64,000 bases of DNA from Silurus meridionalis (Eukaryota; Chordata; Actinopteri; Siluriformes; Siluridae), in NCBI RefSeq assembly GCF_014805685.1, contig NC_060886.1:12793108-12857107 (forward strand), in the 5' to 3' direction. The translations under genes and the position numbers were made by a program. The notes beneath the pieces are model-generated. The model was not told the DNA's origin, did no database searches, and worked only from the letters and a program-made list of their open reading frames with translations. Below, in pieces: positions 15,281 through 27,709 of the stretch (the first letter of the stretch is position 1; each line of letters starts with the position of its first letter).

Positions 15281-15728
15281 AATGGATTCTGAATTCTCTT
15301 TTTTTCCCATAGCATTATACACCGTTCCTGTTCTTATGGTAACCATGGCATAGTATCACTTGGGTGAGTGTGCATAAAGTATTTTTATTTTATATTAAGT
15401 GTGTTGCAGTCTGTTAGTAGATTCAGGCATGCATTACATCCTGTTTTCATACAAATCACTTATAATAGTTGTAAAAATAAAATTACTTGGTCAAATGTAA
15501 CATACATTTTTTATGTTGCATATAGATTTGTGTAACTTTTCAATTTTGTAAGAATGAAGCTAAAAGATACACGATGGTGGAATGAGTTAACATTTTCTAT
15601 TTAAGTATTTGCTTCTGTCATCTTATTACTTCTAGCAAAATTTTTAGGGATAATGTTCCCATGACAATTGTTCAATAAACTGTTTCATCAAGAACAGGTT
15701 TTACAAGGCAATGGTTCTTACCAAAACA

Positions 15729-16643
15729 CAGTGGGAGAAATAATAATTTGATCCTGCTGATTTTGTAAATGTACCCCCTTACAAAGAAATAAACCGTCTC
15801 AAATTTTTATGGTAGTTTTATTTTAACAGAGAGAGAAAGAATATAAAGAAGGAAAAAAATCATATTATATAAATTAATTTGTATTTGATTAAGTGAAATA
15901 AGTATTTGATCCCCTACCAACCAGTTAGAAGTTTGACTCTCACTCACCCAAATTAGTCCCCTCCCTAATATCAACTCATTATGTATATAAAAGACACCTG
16001 TTACAGAATAAACCTCTTACATTCAAACCTCTCCACCACCATGGGCAAGACCGAAGAGCTGTCAAAGGACGTCTGGGACAAGAATGTAGACCTGCTCAAG
16101 GCTGGAATAGGCTACAAAACCATCAGCAAGAACCTTGGTGAGAAAAAGCACTATTGGCACGATAATTCAAAAATTAAAGAAATACAAGGTAACACACCAA
16201 GGTCTCTCTGCTTAAGAATGCACACGAACAGGCCTGTCTCAAGTTTGCCAATGAACACCTGAATGGTGGGAAGGCCTGGGAGAATGTGATGTGAATGTGG
16301 TCAGATGAGAACAAAATTGAGCTCTCTGGCATCAACTCGACTCGCCATGTTTGGAAGTAGAGAAATGCTGAATATGACCCCAAGAACACCATCCCCACTG
16401 TCAAACATAGCAGAGGAAACATTCTGCTTTGGGGCTTTTTCTCTGTTAAGGGTGCAGGAAGACTTCACCACATGAGCAGGGCCATGTACTGTAGAATCTG
16501 GGATGAGAACCTCCTGCCCTCGGCCAGAACACTGTCTCTCTCTGTTCAAATAAACCTACCATAAACATTCTAGACTGTTCATTTCTTTCTAAGGGGTAAA
16601 CTTACAAAATCAGGAGGGGATCAAATTATAATTTCCCCCACTG
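15729..16643 (+). mobile_element. Tc1-like transposon, internally deleted and inactive
   Basis: Terminal inverted repeats bound the element: CAGTGGGAGAAATAATAATT at the left and the matching reverse complement ending CCCACTG at the right, both containing the TTTGATCC and ATTTTGTAA motifs. Inside, 16041 onward encodes a Tc1 transposase N-terminus ([19 protein letters not shown], helix-turn-helix region). It is soon followed by a later part of the protein with several breaks, so a central section including most of the DDE domain is lost. A remnant ending LLPS is near 16510. Confidence 0.85.
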
Positions 16644-17150
16644 TAAGTTTTTATTTAAATTTAAATGGGAAAAAAAAAGGAGCCACTACATTTAAAGAAT
16701 TTACTTCTATTAATATAACATTAAGGTTTTTCAGCTTAATGTAATTACGCTGTAATAAGACCATGTTCCCATAAATCTTTTTTAACCTTTGGTCCCTGGG
16801 ACTTTATCAAAGGCCACCCAATCAATGATTACAATCCACATGAAGTATGTTTATAATTTGCAGATAAAAAAATTATTATAAAATTAAAAATTAAAGTCCA
16901 GAGTCAAATCAATGTTATGTAAACAGATCATGTCCATAATCACTTTCTAAAAATTGTCCTTTAACCCATGCCTTATCATACGGAATCAGTTAAATGTAAT
17001 AATAATTATTTAAAATATATATTATATAATAAAAAATATTATAATATATAAATATTACATATTAAGGACCTGCTTCCTCGAATGATTTACATGATTATAT
17101 AAATGCATAGTTGTATTAATGTCATATATCTTTGTCTATTGGTTATTTTC
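16644..17150. other. A/T-rich interval before gpr45
   Basis: Very A/T-rich, including ATATTA-rich stretches around 17005-17060. No gene or element recognised. Confidence 0.4.
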
Positions 17151-17248
17151 ATTCTAGATTGCCAATGGCATGGACTGAGCAGTGGATGATAGCAAGGATT
17201 AGCATTGACTTTACTAACATGGACTGATATTAGTTTGGAATATCTGCC

Positions 17249-18367
17249 ATGTCTGACTGTAATGCCAGCTCTGTGGAACAATGTGGCTTGCTTGGACCCG
17301 CAGAACCAGAGATGCAGGAGGTTCAGACTAGTTTGATTCCTGTTGTGATAAGGGTGGCCTTGGCCACCATCATGATATTCATGATCACCATTGGTTTCTT
17401 GGGCAATTCAATAGTGTGTTTGATCGTCTATCAGAAGCCAGCAATGCGATCAGCTATCAATCTGCTTCTAGCCACGCTAGCCTTCTCAGACATTATGCTT
17501 TCTCTGCTGTGTATGCCTTTCACTGCTGTGACTGTGGCCTCCACTGACTGGAGTTTCAGAGTAGGGTTCTGCCGAGCCTCTGTCATGCTTTACTGGTTCT
17601 TTGTTCTGGAAGGCGTCTCCATCCTGCTCATCATCAGCGTGGATCGCTTTCTTATTATCGTGCAGCGGCAGGACAAGTTAACACCACATCGTGCCAAAGT
17701 TCTGATTGCAGCCTCCTGGGCTCTGTCCTTCTGCGTGGCACTTCCATCAATTGTAAGCTGGAGGACAGGTATTATCGTGGAAAGAGTGCCCCAGTGTATC
17801 CTGGGATATAGTGAGTCACTGGCAGAACGGGGTTACATGGTGCTGCTAGCAGTGGCAGTGTTCTTTGTTCCATTTAGTGTCATGCTGTATTCCTACATGT
17901 GCATTTTGAACACAGTGCGGAGAAATGCGTTGCGCATCCACACCCACGTTGCAGAAGACAATGTGGGTCTTAAGCTGGGACTTACGGGTCTGCAACGCCC
18001 ACCACAGGTCAACGTGGACATGAGCTTTAAAACCAGAGCCTTCACCACCATCCTCATCCTCTTCATTGGATTTTCTGTGTGCTGGCTGCCTCATACAGTG
18101 GTAAGCCTGTTGGCCGTTTTCAGCCACCGCTTCTATGTCAGTCCAGCATTTTATCCAGTCAGCATAGGGGCTCTGTGGCTCAGTTACCTGAAGGCTGTAT
18201 TTAACCCTGTCATCTACTGCTGGAGGATCCGCAAATTTCGTGAAGCCTGTTTAGATTTTATCCCCAAAACTTGCAGACTCTGTCCCAAAATCCCTGGGAG
18301 AAATCATAGGCGTATAAGACCCAGCAATATTTATATCTGCAGCAGTGAGTCCCAGTCTGCAGTTTAG
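17249..18367 (+). CDS. gpr45: orphan class A G-protein-coupled receptor 45
   Basis: Plasma-membrane rhodopsin-family receptor, expressed mainly in brain in mammals, with no firmly established ligand. The 372-aa frame equals the length of mammalian GPR45 and is uninterrupted in one exon. Visible landmarks are an N-glycosylation sequon at N5, TM1 GN at 52-53, TM2 D81, C108 and C183 for the extracellular disulfide, DRF at 132-134 in place of DRY, W157 in TM4, CWLP at 278-281 in TM6 and NPVIY at 319-323 in TM7. A Cys-rich tail suits palmitoylation. The ATG at 17249 is preceded by a 3' splice site (TTTTCATTCTAG, ending 17157), so a 5' noncoding exon is expected upstream. GPR63 is the closest alternative; the position next to ashwin and fhl2 supports GPR45. 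Confidence 0.92.
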   Translation: MSDCNASSVEQCGLLGPAEPEMQEVQTSLIPVVIRVALATIMIFMITIGFLGNSIVCLIVYQKPAMRSAINLLLATLAFSDIMLSLLCMPFTAVTVASTDWSFRVGFCRASVMLYWFFVLEGVSILLIISVDRFLIIVQRQDKLTPHRAKVLIAASWALSFCVALPSIVSWRTGIIVERVPQCILGYSESLAERGYMVLLAVAVFFVPFSVMLYSYMCILNTVRRNALRIHTHVAEDNVGLKLGLTGLQRPPQVNVDMSFKTRAFTTILILFIGFSVCWLPHTVVSLLAVFSHRFYVSPAFYPVSIGALWLSYLKAVFNPVIYCWRIRKFREACLDFIPKTCRLCPKIPGRNHRRIRPSNIYICSSESQSAV

Positions 18368-19014
18368 TATTTGAATTTGCAACATGAAACATGGTAACAC
18401 TTTTCATTTTTGGTTACAGTCCATTAGAAACATATTAATTACAATCCCTGACTATCACCTGCATGGGATACAATGAGAAATGTTTATTTCAGCAGCACAG
18501 ATACCAGTTATTGCATGGGTTATAGTTACTGGTGGTGATTTTTAAATCTGTGCATTTAAGTTAAACAAACAAAAACAAAAGCCATACTTATTAACAAACA
18601 AACCACCAGTTTTCTATTTGATCTAATACTGAAAAACATGTACAACCAAAACAAATAATGAGAAGCCACAGTTTTATTTTAAAGAAATGTTTAGAAAGAA
18701 TCTTAACCACACAACCATTTAAAACCCTATCAATAATACCAAATAAATCACTTCTTGTAAATTGTGTCATCTGAGTGGAAATACAGCAATAAAATAATGC
18801 AATAATGCTGCAGTGCCTCATGATTAAGTGTGTAATGAAAAAAAAGTTATATGTGAAGACACAGTTCTCAAAATGCCATTTAGATTGTGAACATATAACC
18901 ATTTGTTTATTTTTTTACAGAAGGCATGCTGAAACAGAAATCACTAAAAAAGAAAAATGCATTGAGTACAAAAATATTCAACAAATACAAATTAAGCCAG
19001 CAATGGGCATAAAA

Positions 19015-19015
<1 letters not shown>

Positions 19016-19074
<59 letters not shown>
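19016..19074. repeat. (GT)n microsatellite
   Basis: About 58 bp of GT dinucleotides. Confidence 0.97.
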
Positions 19075-19077
<3 letters not shown>

Positions 19078-19510
19078 AAACTTCCTGAGCTGCTCTTTCT
19101 ATATTACTAATTTCTATATAACTATATTTTGAAAGGCTGTCTGCATTTAATGTTACTTTTTCATACTCGTGATATTACAGATATTAGTCAAGAGCTCTGT
19201 AATGTTTTAAAAGTCTAAACAAACAGTCAGTAAACTTATCAGGTTTGTGACTTACTTGTATGGTTATGATCTTTTTTTACTCAGTAAGTATTTTAGAATG
19301 TGGATCAGTACAACTGCAGCAAAAGCGATTTATGCACATTTTATTGTAATACTCATTTTAGTTACTTTTAAATCATGGTCATAATTATTGGCACATTGTA
19401 AAACAGAAAACCCTCACAATAAATTAAAAGATTTTGATCTTCATATTTTATCTTTTGTATCTTTCCATAGAAGAGTTTCTTATAGTCATCTCTACGCAGC
19501 ACACACCTCT

Positions 19511-19512
<2 letters not shown>

Positions 19513-19581
<69 letters not shown>
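19513..19581. repeat. (TA)n microsatellite
   Basis: About 68 bp of TA dinucleotides, 140 bp upstream of the ashwin start codon. Confidence 0.97.
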
Positions 19582-19584
<3 letters not shown>

Positions 19585-19639
19585 AATATTCATAATCAAC
19601 AAACTTCAGATTGGTAGTGATTTTCAACCAGGCCAGTAG

Positions 19640-19720
19640 GAGGCGCACGCCAAATCCATGGCTAATAATCATAAAAGCAAAAAATAAGGCGCCACTTCCG
19701 CGTTTCACCGGAAGGGGAAC
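19640..19720 (+). promoter_or_regulatory. C2orf49: ashwin promoter/5' UTR with paired ETS-type sites
   Basis: G/C-rich sequence just upstream of the ashwin ATG contains CACTTCCGCG and CACCGGAAGGG, opposed ETS-family (GABP-like) sites typical of housekeeping promoters. No TATA box at a suitable distance. The Kozak context GGAACATGG is good. Confidence 0.5.
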
Positions 19721-19987
19721 ATGGCTTTCTGCAGCAATAGACGGGGGCAGAAAATGAAGAATTCTGGTGGAGACGCTTCAGAAACCGACCTGTTGCTTCA
19801 TCCGGAACTTCTATCTCGGGATTTCCTCAAACTTGTTTTACACGAGGTTAGATAAAAGTGTACACATCTCCAACAGAGCGCTGAGCTGTCACTGAGCCAC
19901 AGATCACCTCGACCTATCTGTCATAAACAACACTAGCAAGTGGTCAGCGACTTTATAATCTATTGTGAGCTCGTTAATTTAAGCAGA

Positions 19988-20053
<66 letters not shown>

Positions 20054-22411
20054 GCTCGCTCGCGGTGTCAACAACTTTTAGCCGTAAAGAATGCACTATG
20101 ACGGTTACCGGTTTGTCTAATGTCAGAGTTCATGCTTATGGTTGCAGCTGTTACAGACACGCCCCCAGTTATGTATAGTGTATAGTGTGTGTGTGTAAGT
20201 GTAAAACCGATAATGACAATAACAGAATATTTCCAACACTACATGTTTCTGAATTGATTGCCCAAGTTGATTGTGATTGTCAATGGAGGAAATGTGATTT
20301 CCTGCTTTGTTCTGACATTTAATTATTCAAAATTGTAGTCATTGGCTGTGATGTAAGTGATTTATTAGGTGTTTGTGACTGTTGGATGGTGTTATGTCAA
20401 AAATATTTATTCCTGTTTTCTCCTCCAGAGGTTTGCATGCTTTAAGGCTTTTTTGTGATATCTGTATCGCCAACAAAACCACATTGATATCCACATCATA
20501 GCCACATTTATAGTTACATAATATTTATAACCACATATTGTTTATAACCACACCATAGACACATTCAAACTAAAATATACCAGTTGATCAGAAAGAACAA
20601 GCTGAAATTGGACCTGATATTTAGTCAGTATGTCCAGCTAGTATTGGTGTAAATAGGATATTCAGCATCAGATTGGTACATTACTTTTCTCTACCTTCCA
20701 GTGAATATGATCACAGATTGCTGAATTTGTTTTGAAGCATTTTCTTTTTAAACAGTGTTACATCCCTATTATGTCAACCAGTACAATACATACAGTGTCT
20801 ACAAGATATTCAGGTTAAACATTTGGATATTCCCTTTGCAGAAAAAGATAAAGACAGATGACAGTGGAGGCCCTGACCACCTCACTGAGTTGTATATCCA
20901 GCATGTTATCCCACTCCCACAGAGAGAACTCCCCAATACCAGGTGGGGTAGAAGAGTGGAGAAGACAAGTCCACACCGGAGCTTGACCACAGCACACAGG
21001 TGACCAAACCCAGAATCTTTTTTCTTCAAGTGAATCTTTGTATAAGCCTTTCCTGTATTTCCATTTAATAACTAACCTTATTTATACCTTTGTTGCAGCT
21101 CAAGCGTAGATAGTGGCAGGAAGCGGCACATGATCGTGTTTGATGGCAGCTCCACCAAAACTGGCAGCATTAAACTAAAGAGAACAGATGATTTACCAGC
21201 TACAGATCGCTTAAAGTCCCCACCTTCCAGCATCAAACTCAGTAACCCTATACGTAAACTCTCCAGCTCCTCCTCAAACTCGCCTTCCTCCCAGGCTTCA
21301 GCAGGAGGTTCCAGGAGCCCTACAGGAAACGGCAGCCTGAATAGTCCCTCAGCTCCATCTTCAGTGCAGTCCAACTGCATGAGCACAAAGCTAAAGCGAG
21401 GCGCAACAAGCTCAGGAGGGCCCGAAAGTCCTGTGAGTACATTCACTAATGGCATTTTGTAAACCAGTTCCACTTACAAGTATTACATTGTCAGTATTAC
21501 AGTATTGTCAGACAGTATTTGGTTATCTATAAAAAGACAATGTAATAATCACAACCTAGACACCTGCACGTGCTGGCCACTTTATTAAGAACATACGTAC
21601 AACTGCTCATTCATGCATTTATCTTCCCAGCCAGTCATGTGGAAGCATGTTGAGCTAATGTTTATATTCATTTTGATAAAAGAACTTACTATCAAGAAGG
21701 GCTGTGGCTATCGATGTTTTGAGTAATCGGATAAGAAGTACTTTATCTTTATAAAGAGCAATACATAATATACAAGAGGAAATAAGACGGGTCTCTTAAA
21801 ATGAGCAAGTCATTTGTTTCCTTTTTAGAAAAATGTACATTTTATTGCTGAAATCACATACAAGAATTCTACGCAATTCTGACTTTATTTCTCGTAAACA
21901 TCCAACAGTTCTGGTTTAAAGCTGTTGGGTTGTGAACGAGGCTCCTCTGCTTCATCTGTCTTGTTCCGCCTCCGCCAGGGCTGATTGTTAGACAGAGTTC
22001 GATCGTTTGTTAGACCGTGTGTAGTTAAATAGTCTAAACAAAGCAAATAATTAGCTTCGATAATTTTTTTGTATTTTAGCTTTACTATCAAGTCTCAGTG
22101 ATTCACCACAATGTGGCTGTTATGTCCAGACAGGATTGTTTGAGTATTACAGAAAGTAAAATTCTGATGCTGACACAGAAATGATTCAGTAATTTACATA
22201 AGCACCCCATATTCACCTGCTGTGACAGTCAAATTTATGTGCATAACAAAAATATTTTCATGCTTCTATGATAACAGAATTCTCACTGAATGTATGCAGT
22301 CATGGTTATAAGATTCATTATTGTGTTATTTTTTTTTTTTTTTCTCTCTTGATGCAGGAGCTGAAGTCACCTGAAGTGAAAAAGAAGATTCAGCATGTCA
22401 CATGGCCATGA
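19721..22411 (+). CDS. C2orf49: ashwin (C2orf49 orthologue), four coding exons
   Basis: Nuclear protein reported as a component of a tRNA-ligase-associated complex and named for an effect on early Xenopus development. Exons by splice sites and homology: 19721-19846, 20842-20999, 21099-21432 and 22358-22411. All introns are GT-AG (donors GTTAGA, GTGACC, GTGAGT) and the joined length of 672 nt is in frame, giving 223 aa against 232 in human. Family marks are [13 protein letters not shown] in exon 1, [18 protein letters not shown] and RWG in exon 2, [11 protein letters not shown] with a Ser/Pro-rich low-complexity segment in exon 3, and the conserved end [10 protein letters not shown] in exon 4. 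Exon 1 starts [10 protein letters not shown] and differs from human. The gene converges on fhl2, whose stop codon is 1.3 kb away. Confidence 0.93.
19992..20045. repeat. (GT)n microsatellite in ashwin intron 1
   Basis: About 54 bp of GT followed by GCGCGCG, a Z-DNA-prone stretch 145 bp after the first exon. Confidence 0.96.
21561..21680. mobile_element. DNA-transposon fragment in ashwin intron 3
   Basis: The motifs GCTGGCCACTTTATTAAGAA and CTGCTCATTCATGCATTTAT, then CAGCCAGTCATGTGG, match my recollection of a widespread fish nonautonomous DNA transposon. The family name is uncertain and the copy is partial. Confidence 0.5.
21681..22357. other. rest of ashwin intron 3
   Basis: Noncoding. A stretch at 21700-22090 looks repeat-derived but was not assigned. 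The intron ends in a long T tract (22330-22343) before the acceptor. Confidence 0.4.
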
Positions 22412-22696
22412 TTTCTGTCCACCTATCAGAAGTACTAACAGAAAGAAGTGCCTTTCAGTGATTTCTGATGGGCCATGTGTCCCGTGGCATAAGAGGCCAT
22501 AACAGGGATAATGAGTTCGTGCATCTAAAAATTAGATGTCCACTGCCTCACGTGCTCACTGAGATCTTCATGGATGTGCCAACAGACTTTCCTCATGAGC
22601 ATCTTTTGACCAGTGTTGTACGTGAGATTCTAAAAGACAAGGAGGATGGATTTCGCTTTTTGAACACTGTAAAAATATTCTTTTTACTTGAATAAA
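22412..22696 (+). other. C2orf49: ashwin 3' untranslated region
   Basis: Runs from the stop codon to a canonical AATAAA at 22691-22696. It contains a 75-codon frame from 22468 that resembles no family I know. Confidence 0.6.
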
Positions 22697-23366
22697 TAAT
22701 GTTCTGTCATCACATCTTTCTAATTGTACAACAAATGAAATTCTGTCTATAATAACTCAGTCTGTTGGCATTTCATTTTACTTTTAATACATTTTTGGTC
22801 TGGGAAATTGCCTGAAAAAAAAAAGGCTAAGTTGTGAATTTAGAAACAACGTACAATGATCATTCATTTGAACATGCGCAACAGGAGTAAGATTTAATTG
22901 TCTATGACATTTTAAACCCTTTTAAATGTGTTAAAGGTTCTTGTACCAAGTAGCTTTTATTAAATTTAGCCCAAAAAAAAAACAAAATAAAACAGTGCAT
23001 GGATTTTTCTATTTTTTTTTTTTTGCCAGTCCAGTGCTTCCCACATCGACCTCTAGATGGGGCTCTTGCTCTTTTAATTATTAAAACAGTTGACTTCTTT
23101 TAAGTAGGGTCAAATGTTTTAATGATCATTTAAACAATAGAAAGGTATTTTAATCAATTGTATAAGTTCCTAAGTGAAATATTGATGAAATGTGATTTGG
23201 AATTGATTGATTTATTTTTTCAGAATGGAACACCAGAACCATTTCTTAGAATTTAAGGATTTTATTACGTATCTTTAGATACATAGATCATTTTGATACG
23301 CACACACATTATTGAGAAATCCTCACAGATATAATTCCAGGTGGAATTTTACTGCACATAATTTGA
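22697..23366. other. spacer between converging ashwin and fhl2
   Basis: Noncoding A/T-rich sequence with several A and T runs. No element recognised. Confidence 0.4.
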
Positions 23367-23747
23367 TTTATTGCACAGTATTAGTTAAAATAGTATTAGT
23401 TCTGATATAGAAAGTGTTGTATTCGTAAAGACTCGCTAAAAGATGTCTTTATAAACTGGTTAGTGGGTTAATATTTTTGTGGCTTTTTTATTATTATTAT
23501 TTTGTAACTCATCTTGCTCATGCCATAATTGCAATCAACATCTAGGCAAAATATAGCTCATGACACCTATTGTATTCTTAACTTGAGTGCTAAAGCCGTT
23601 ATTGAGGTTAAAGTTCACTTGCCTGTTCTAAAATAGTGCACCTTTATAATCAGTGGTGCTAAAATCTATAGCTATGACTAAGCTTTATATAGACCTATCA
23701 CAATTCTTCCATGCAGCCATGCTTTTTTCTTTGCTTTGGGTGAATTC
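23367..23747 (-). other. fhl2: fhl2 3' untranslated region (probable)
   Basis: On the - strand downstream of the fhl2 stop, AATAAA occurs at 23487-23492 and 23367-23372 (reverse complement). Either could define the 3' end. Confidence 0.4.
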
Positions 23748-26651
23748 TTAAATGTCTTTGCCACATTCGGGGCACAGGATGTCATCTCTCTCAGTCAGGA
23801 AGCCTCGGCCCACAAGGGACACAGAACACTTCTTGCAGTTGAAACAGTCGTTGTGCCATTGGCGCTCCTCGAAAGAGATGTACTTGCTCCCTCCAAGTCC
23901 TAAAACCCAGGCATGATATTTTCACACCATATTGCTTTATAACATTGGTCAGTGTTTATTCTAACATATATAAAATGTAATTAAATTTAATATTGAAACA
24001 ATTTCTATAGTGGTTGCAGAAAACACATGCATGCCTACCACTGATGGGAGAAGTGCATGAGGCACACTTCTTGGCATACAAGTTACAGAAGCAGTTGAGA
24101 CAGTAGGCAAAGTCATCACGAGACGTGAAGCGCTGACCCGAGAGCTGCTGCTTGCAGCCGGTGCACAGGAAGCAGTCCTTGTGCCACGGCTGATCATGGT
24201 AGGTCACGCCTCCAGTGGTTATGGGCTAGAGAGAAAACATTTCAGTATGCATTCCTGACCTGAGCTTAGTGCAAAGATTGTATATCAAACTGCTTATTTT
24301 AGACTTTGGTGTGCTGCACACTCTGTCATCATTGCTGTTTGGAGGTATTCCCAGAATTCACAGCTTTCAGAGGTGTATTATCATCTGGGATGAGTGACAA
24401 ATTTAAATGGAAACCCACTATGAAACCACCATGCTAATAAAATGTTGGGGGTGCTACCAGAACAGCTCCTACAGGTCTCTGGAACATTGTTCTTCCAAAG
24501 ATATCCCCTCAGTAATATTGAGGATGGTGGTGGAGAATACTTACCAGCACTATCATTCGAATGTGTTTAATACTGTTAAGATCTGGTGATTGTGAAGGGC
24601 ATATCATGTGATTTACATCATTTCATACTCTTGTAAATTACATTATAATCCTGGAACAGCACTCTCCTATCAGGATAGAAATGTTCTGTCGTAGCATAAA
24701 GATCATCAGTCTGAATAAGTTGATACTGACTCACTTTTCTCTTTAAGGACACTACTGGATTCAAACTATCAACCAGCAAATTTCCCCATACCATGAAGAA
24801 TCCACTGTTTTTCTTTTAATGTGGCAGGCATTTGATGTAGCCTTAAAAGAGATTACCTTCTTGCAGTGCACACACTGCATCGCAAACTGCTTCTCATAGC
24901 AGGGCACACAATAGTTGTTGTTGTCCTTGGGGATGAAGCTCTTTGTACCAATGGGTTGCTGGCAGCGCTTACAGGTGAAGCAGGTCTCATGCCAGCTGTT
25001 GCCCTTATGCTCCATCTTCCTGGAGCCTGCCAAAATATATAAGTACAGAAATGGATATGTACTTTTGAAAATTTTGACATTCTCAAATGCAATCCTAGCT
25101 GAATGCATTCCGATGTGTTTCGTAGTCAGTTCATTAAACTTACATTTTAAACAACATATACGTTTGAAAGAAGCCCTGACAACTGAAGTAACTCAGTGCA
25201 ACTGGTTATACACATGAAGGACAAAACTGCATTAACTTTTAATTAATAAAAATATATTAATTCAGTGTTTTAGTGATTAATATCAACGTTGTGTTATTTG
25301 TATTATCCTGAAGCCTATTTGTTGTGTCTACACTATCAAGAAGAACAGTTCATTAAGAGTTGGGGGGGGACACTAGCCTTTGTGTCCTAAAGGGCATTCT
25401 CACTGAACTTTCTGTTTACACAGGATTCCACAAGCCAAGCCAAGTGCTGCAATGAATATTTTCCCACCTATCAGTGTACTAGTAGTTCACATTACTTACT
25501 TTTACTCAGTTACCCTCTGTGGCCACGTGATCTCCTGTACCTATTATCCATCCTAATTTAATTTGTAAGCAAAAAATATTTCTAGTGTTGACAGGAGAAT
25601 GTAATGTGTTGTTTTAAAATGATATATTTATTGCTACGGAGGACCGTTTTTTAAATTCCTAAGAGCTAGGCTGTTTGCCCAGGCTGAAAAACAGTCATTT
25701 ATCAGACTTCAATAGAGAATGTATTGTGGGTGGGTTCTTTTAAAGTGTCTGTATTTTCTGAAAACGAAAAGTATTCATTAAATCATACCGAAACCAGTAC
25801 ACAGACAGTAAACTGTGTGATTTACAGATTGAAATCTCTCACCAGGCATGATCGTCTTCTTGCAATCATGGCACTTGGAGGAGTACTCGTTGGAGTAGCA
25901 CTCAGTACACAGGAGCTGCTCATCCTTGGTAGAAAACGGTTTGTCCACCAGCGAGCGATTACACTGGAAGCAGTGGAAACAGTCCTCATGCCAGTGGCGG
26001 TCCTTATACGACAGGTCCTGGGAAAATTCAGTTGCAGTAAAGTTTGTAAGGTTAAATTTTGTACTGTTGGAGTGTTTTCTTTGCAAGACACTGTAGCAGA
26101 ATTTAATAGGTTAATTTAATGCTGTGTGTTTGTCATTTATTTAAAGACTTAACATCATTTACTGATCTACTTATGTGTGTGATTGATTATATGCTGTCTC
26201 ATGAGACACATACTGTACATTCTTTTCTTGATTCATAAAGAGTTGCTTTGTGTTTGTCATTAATAATGTTTTGTGTATTTTTACTTTTTTTTTTCCAGAT
26301 AACTTCATCATGGCTGTTTATTACTTCTTTGGAGGTCAGTAGCAAAAATAGTTTCTATGTAAACAGGGTTGCAATGCAGTATTTCCTTATTGGAGACACT
26401 CAAGTAAAGAGGCTAAGAACCCTTAAGATAACATGCTACAGAAATGTCCAGCTGTATGTAAAGTACAATACAAGTGTATTTAGGTGTTCAGTTACCCTGC
26501 TGTTACACCCAATAGGCTTCTTGCACTCCTCACAGGTGTTGGAGTACAGGCTCTCGTAGCACTTTACACAGTAAGGGTTCTCCTCCCGCAGTACATATTT
26601 TTTCCCAAACAGGGACTCCTTACAGTAGTGACAGTCATAGCGCTCCGTCAT
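23748..26651 (-). CDS. fhl2: four and a half LIM domains protein 2, five coding exons
   Basis: LIM-only scaffold and transcription cofactor of muscle, heart and other tissues, acting in the nucleus, focal adhesions and sarcomere. Coding exons in transcript order: 26651-26496, 26017-25843, 25026-24857, 24225-24039 and 23899-23748. All introns are GT-AG. The total of 840 nt gives 279 aa, the mammalian length. The first exon (MTERYDCHYCKESLFG) holds the N-terminal half LIM zinc finger with paired CxxC motifs. Later exons each carry LIM modules (DLSYKDRHWHEDCFHC, KMEHKGNSWHETCFTC, DQPWHKDCFLC, ISFEERQWHNDCFNC), and the protein ends LCPECGKDI. Zinc ligands appear intact in all modules. Residues CNSR at the end of exon 1 replace CDCK of human, as I recall it. 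A 3' splice site (ACTAAG) eight bases upstream of the ATG implies a 5' noncoding exon. Confidence 0.95.
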
Positions 26652-27054
26652 TGTTCCTCCTTAGTCAGATAGAAAGTGAGATACAGAAAGTATGAAGTCA
26701 GCCCAATCCAACCTCTTTGTCCACTTCAGTATCATGCTATTACACTCATGAGATCAAATAATCACATTGCATGGATGTTTAATTCGACTACTACTTAATC
26801 CCAGTAACAGCTGTAAAGGAACAAAATATTGTATGCATATGTCATTTTTACTTTTTAATTAATCATGAGGGGAAAAAAAGGAAAACTTGCGAAATTGCTA
26901 CAATGAAAGCATGCATTTCAGTGGTCTAAGAGCACTTAAAATAGATCTAAAGCTGAAAAACCTTTCCAAAGCTAATGTCATCGCTCCTGGCATGCTTGGC
27001 ACTGATAAAGTAAGTGATGGAGAATGTTGGTATGCTGGAATAGTGGGTACTCAC

Positions 27055-27150
27055 ATCTGCAGCGCTCTCTTTCCTGGCTGTGTTAAGCTTCTCTGCTTAT
27101 CCCTGCCATGAGCCCTGTGACGCCATAACGCATCTTACACACTGCCAGCT
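27055..27150 (-). other. fhl2: candidate fhl2 5' noncoding exon
   Basis: On the - strand the sequence GCTGCAGAT at 27063-27055 is followed by GTGAGTACC, a strong 5' splice site, 395 bp upstream of the fhl2 coding exon's acceptor. Mammalian FHL2 uses several 5' noncoding exons. The upper boundary is a guess. Confidence 0.35.
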
Positions 27151-27165
27151 GTCTTCACTATTCTG

Positions 27166-27226
<61 letters not shown>
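27166..27226. repeat. (GT)n microsatellite
   Basis: About 60 bp of TG dinucleotides. Confidence 0.97.
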
Positions 27227-27228
<2 letters not shown>

Positions 27229-27628
27229 ACCAGTCCCTGACGCTCATACACATCTACCCTTCTCCTCTCACTGCATGAAGCTGACTGAAGCTGTGTGCTG
27301 CCCAAGCTGCATTTCTTTACCAAATCCCTTTCCACAGTTTGACCATATAAGGCAGCAAATTGAGAAAAGTGGGAGAAGTATGCCCTCTTGCTTTAACTCC
27401 CTCTTTCAGTTTTCTTTTCTCATCTACAGTTTTTCTCACTGCTCCTCCTCTCACTTTGCCCCCCTCAATTTCTCACTCCACTCTGTTGGATTTTGTATTT
27501 TTTTTTTTGCCTCTGCACTCCAAGCTTTCAGTCTTCCTCCAAGTCATATCATTGATTTTCTATTGGTTTGTTACCTTTGTTTAATTAGAGTAGCATGCAT
27601 GTCAATTTGTCATATTTCCTTCTAATGC

Positions 27629-27709
<81 letters not shown>
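27629..27709. repeat. (ATCT)n microsatellite
   Basis: Twenty units of TATC without interruption, the same motif as the larger array at 9996-10226. Confidence 0.97.

Larger units (their letters stand above)
18368..19639 (+). other. gpr45 3' untranslated and intergenic sequence
   Basis: No coding signal. A possible poly(A) signal AATAAA lies at 18788-18793. Two microsatellites inside are listed separately. TGFBRAP1, which sits between GPR45 and C2orf49 in human, is absent from this 1.3-kb gap. Confidence 0.5.

Noticed and set aside
22468..22695. 75-codon frame as a separate gene
   Set aside because: It lies between the ashwin stop and its poly(A) signal on the same strand, with no recognised homology. 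Better explained as 3' UTR.
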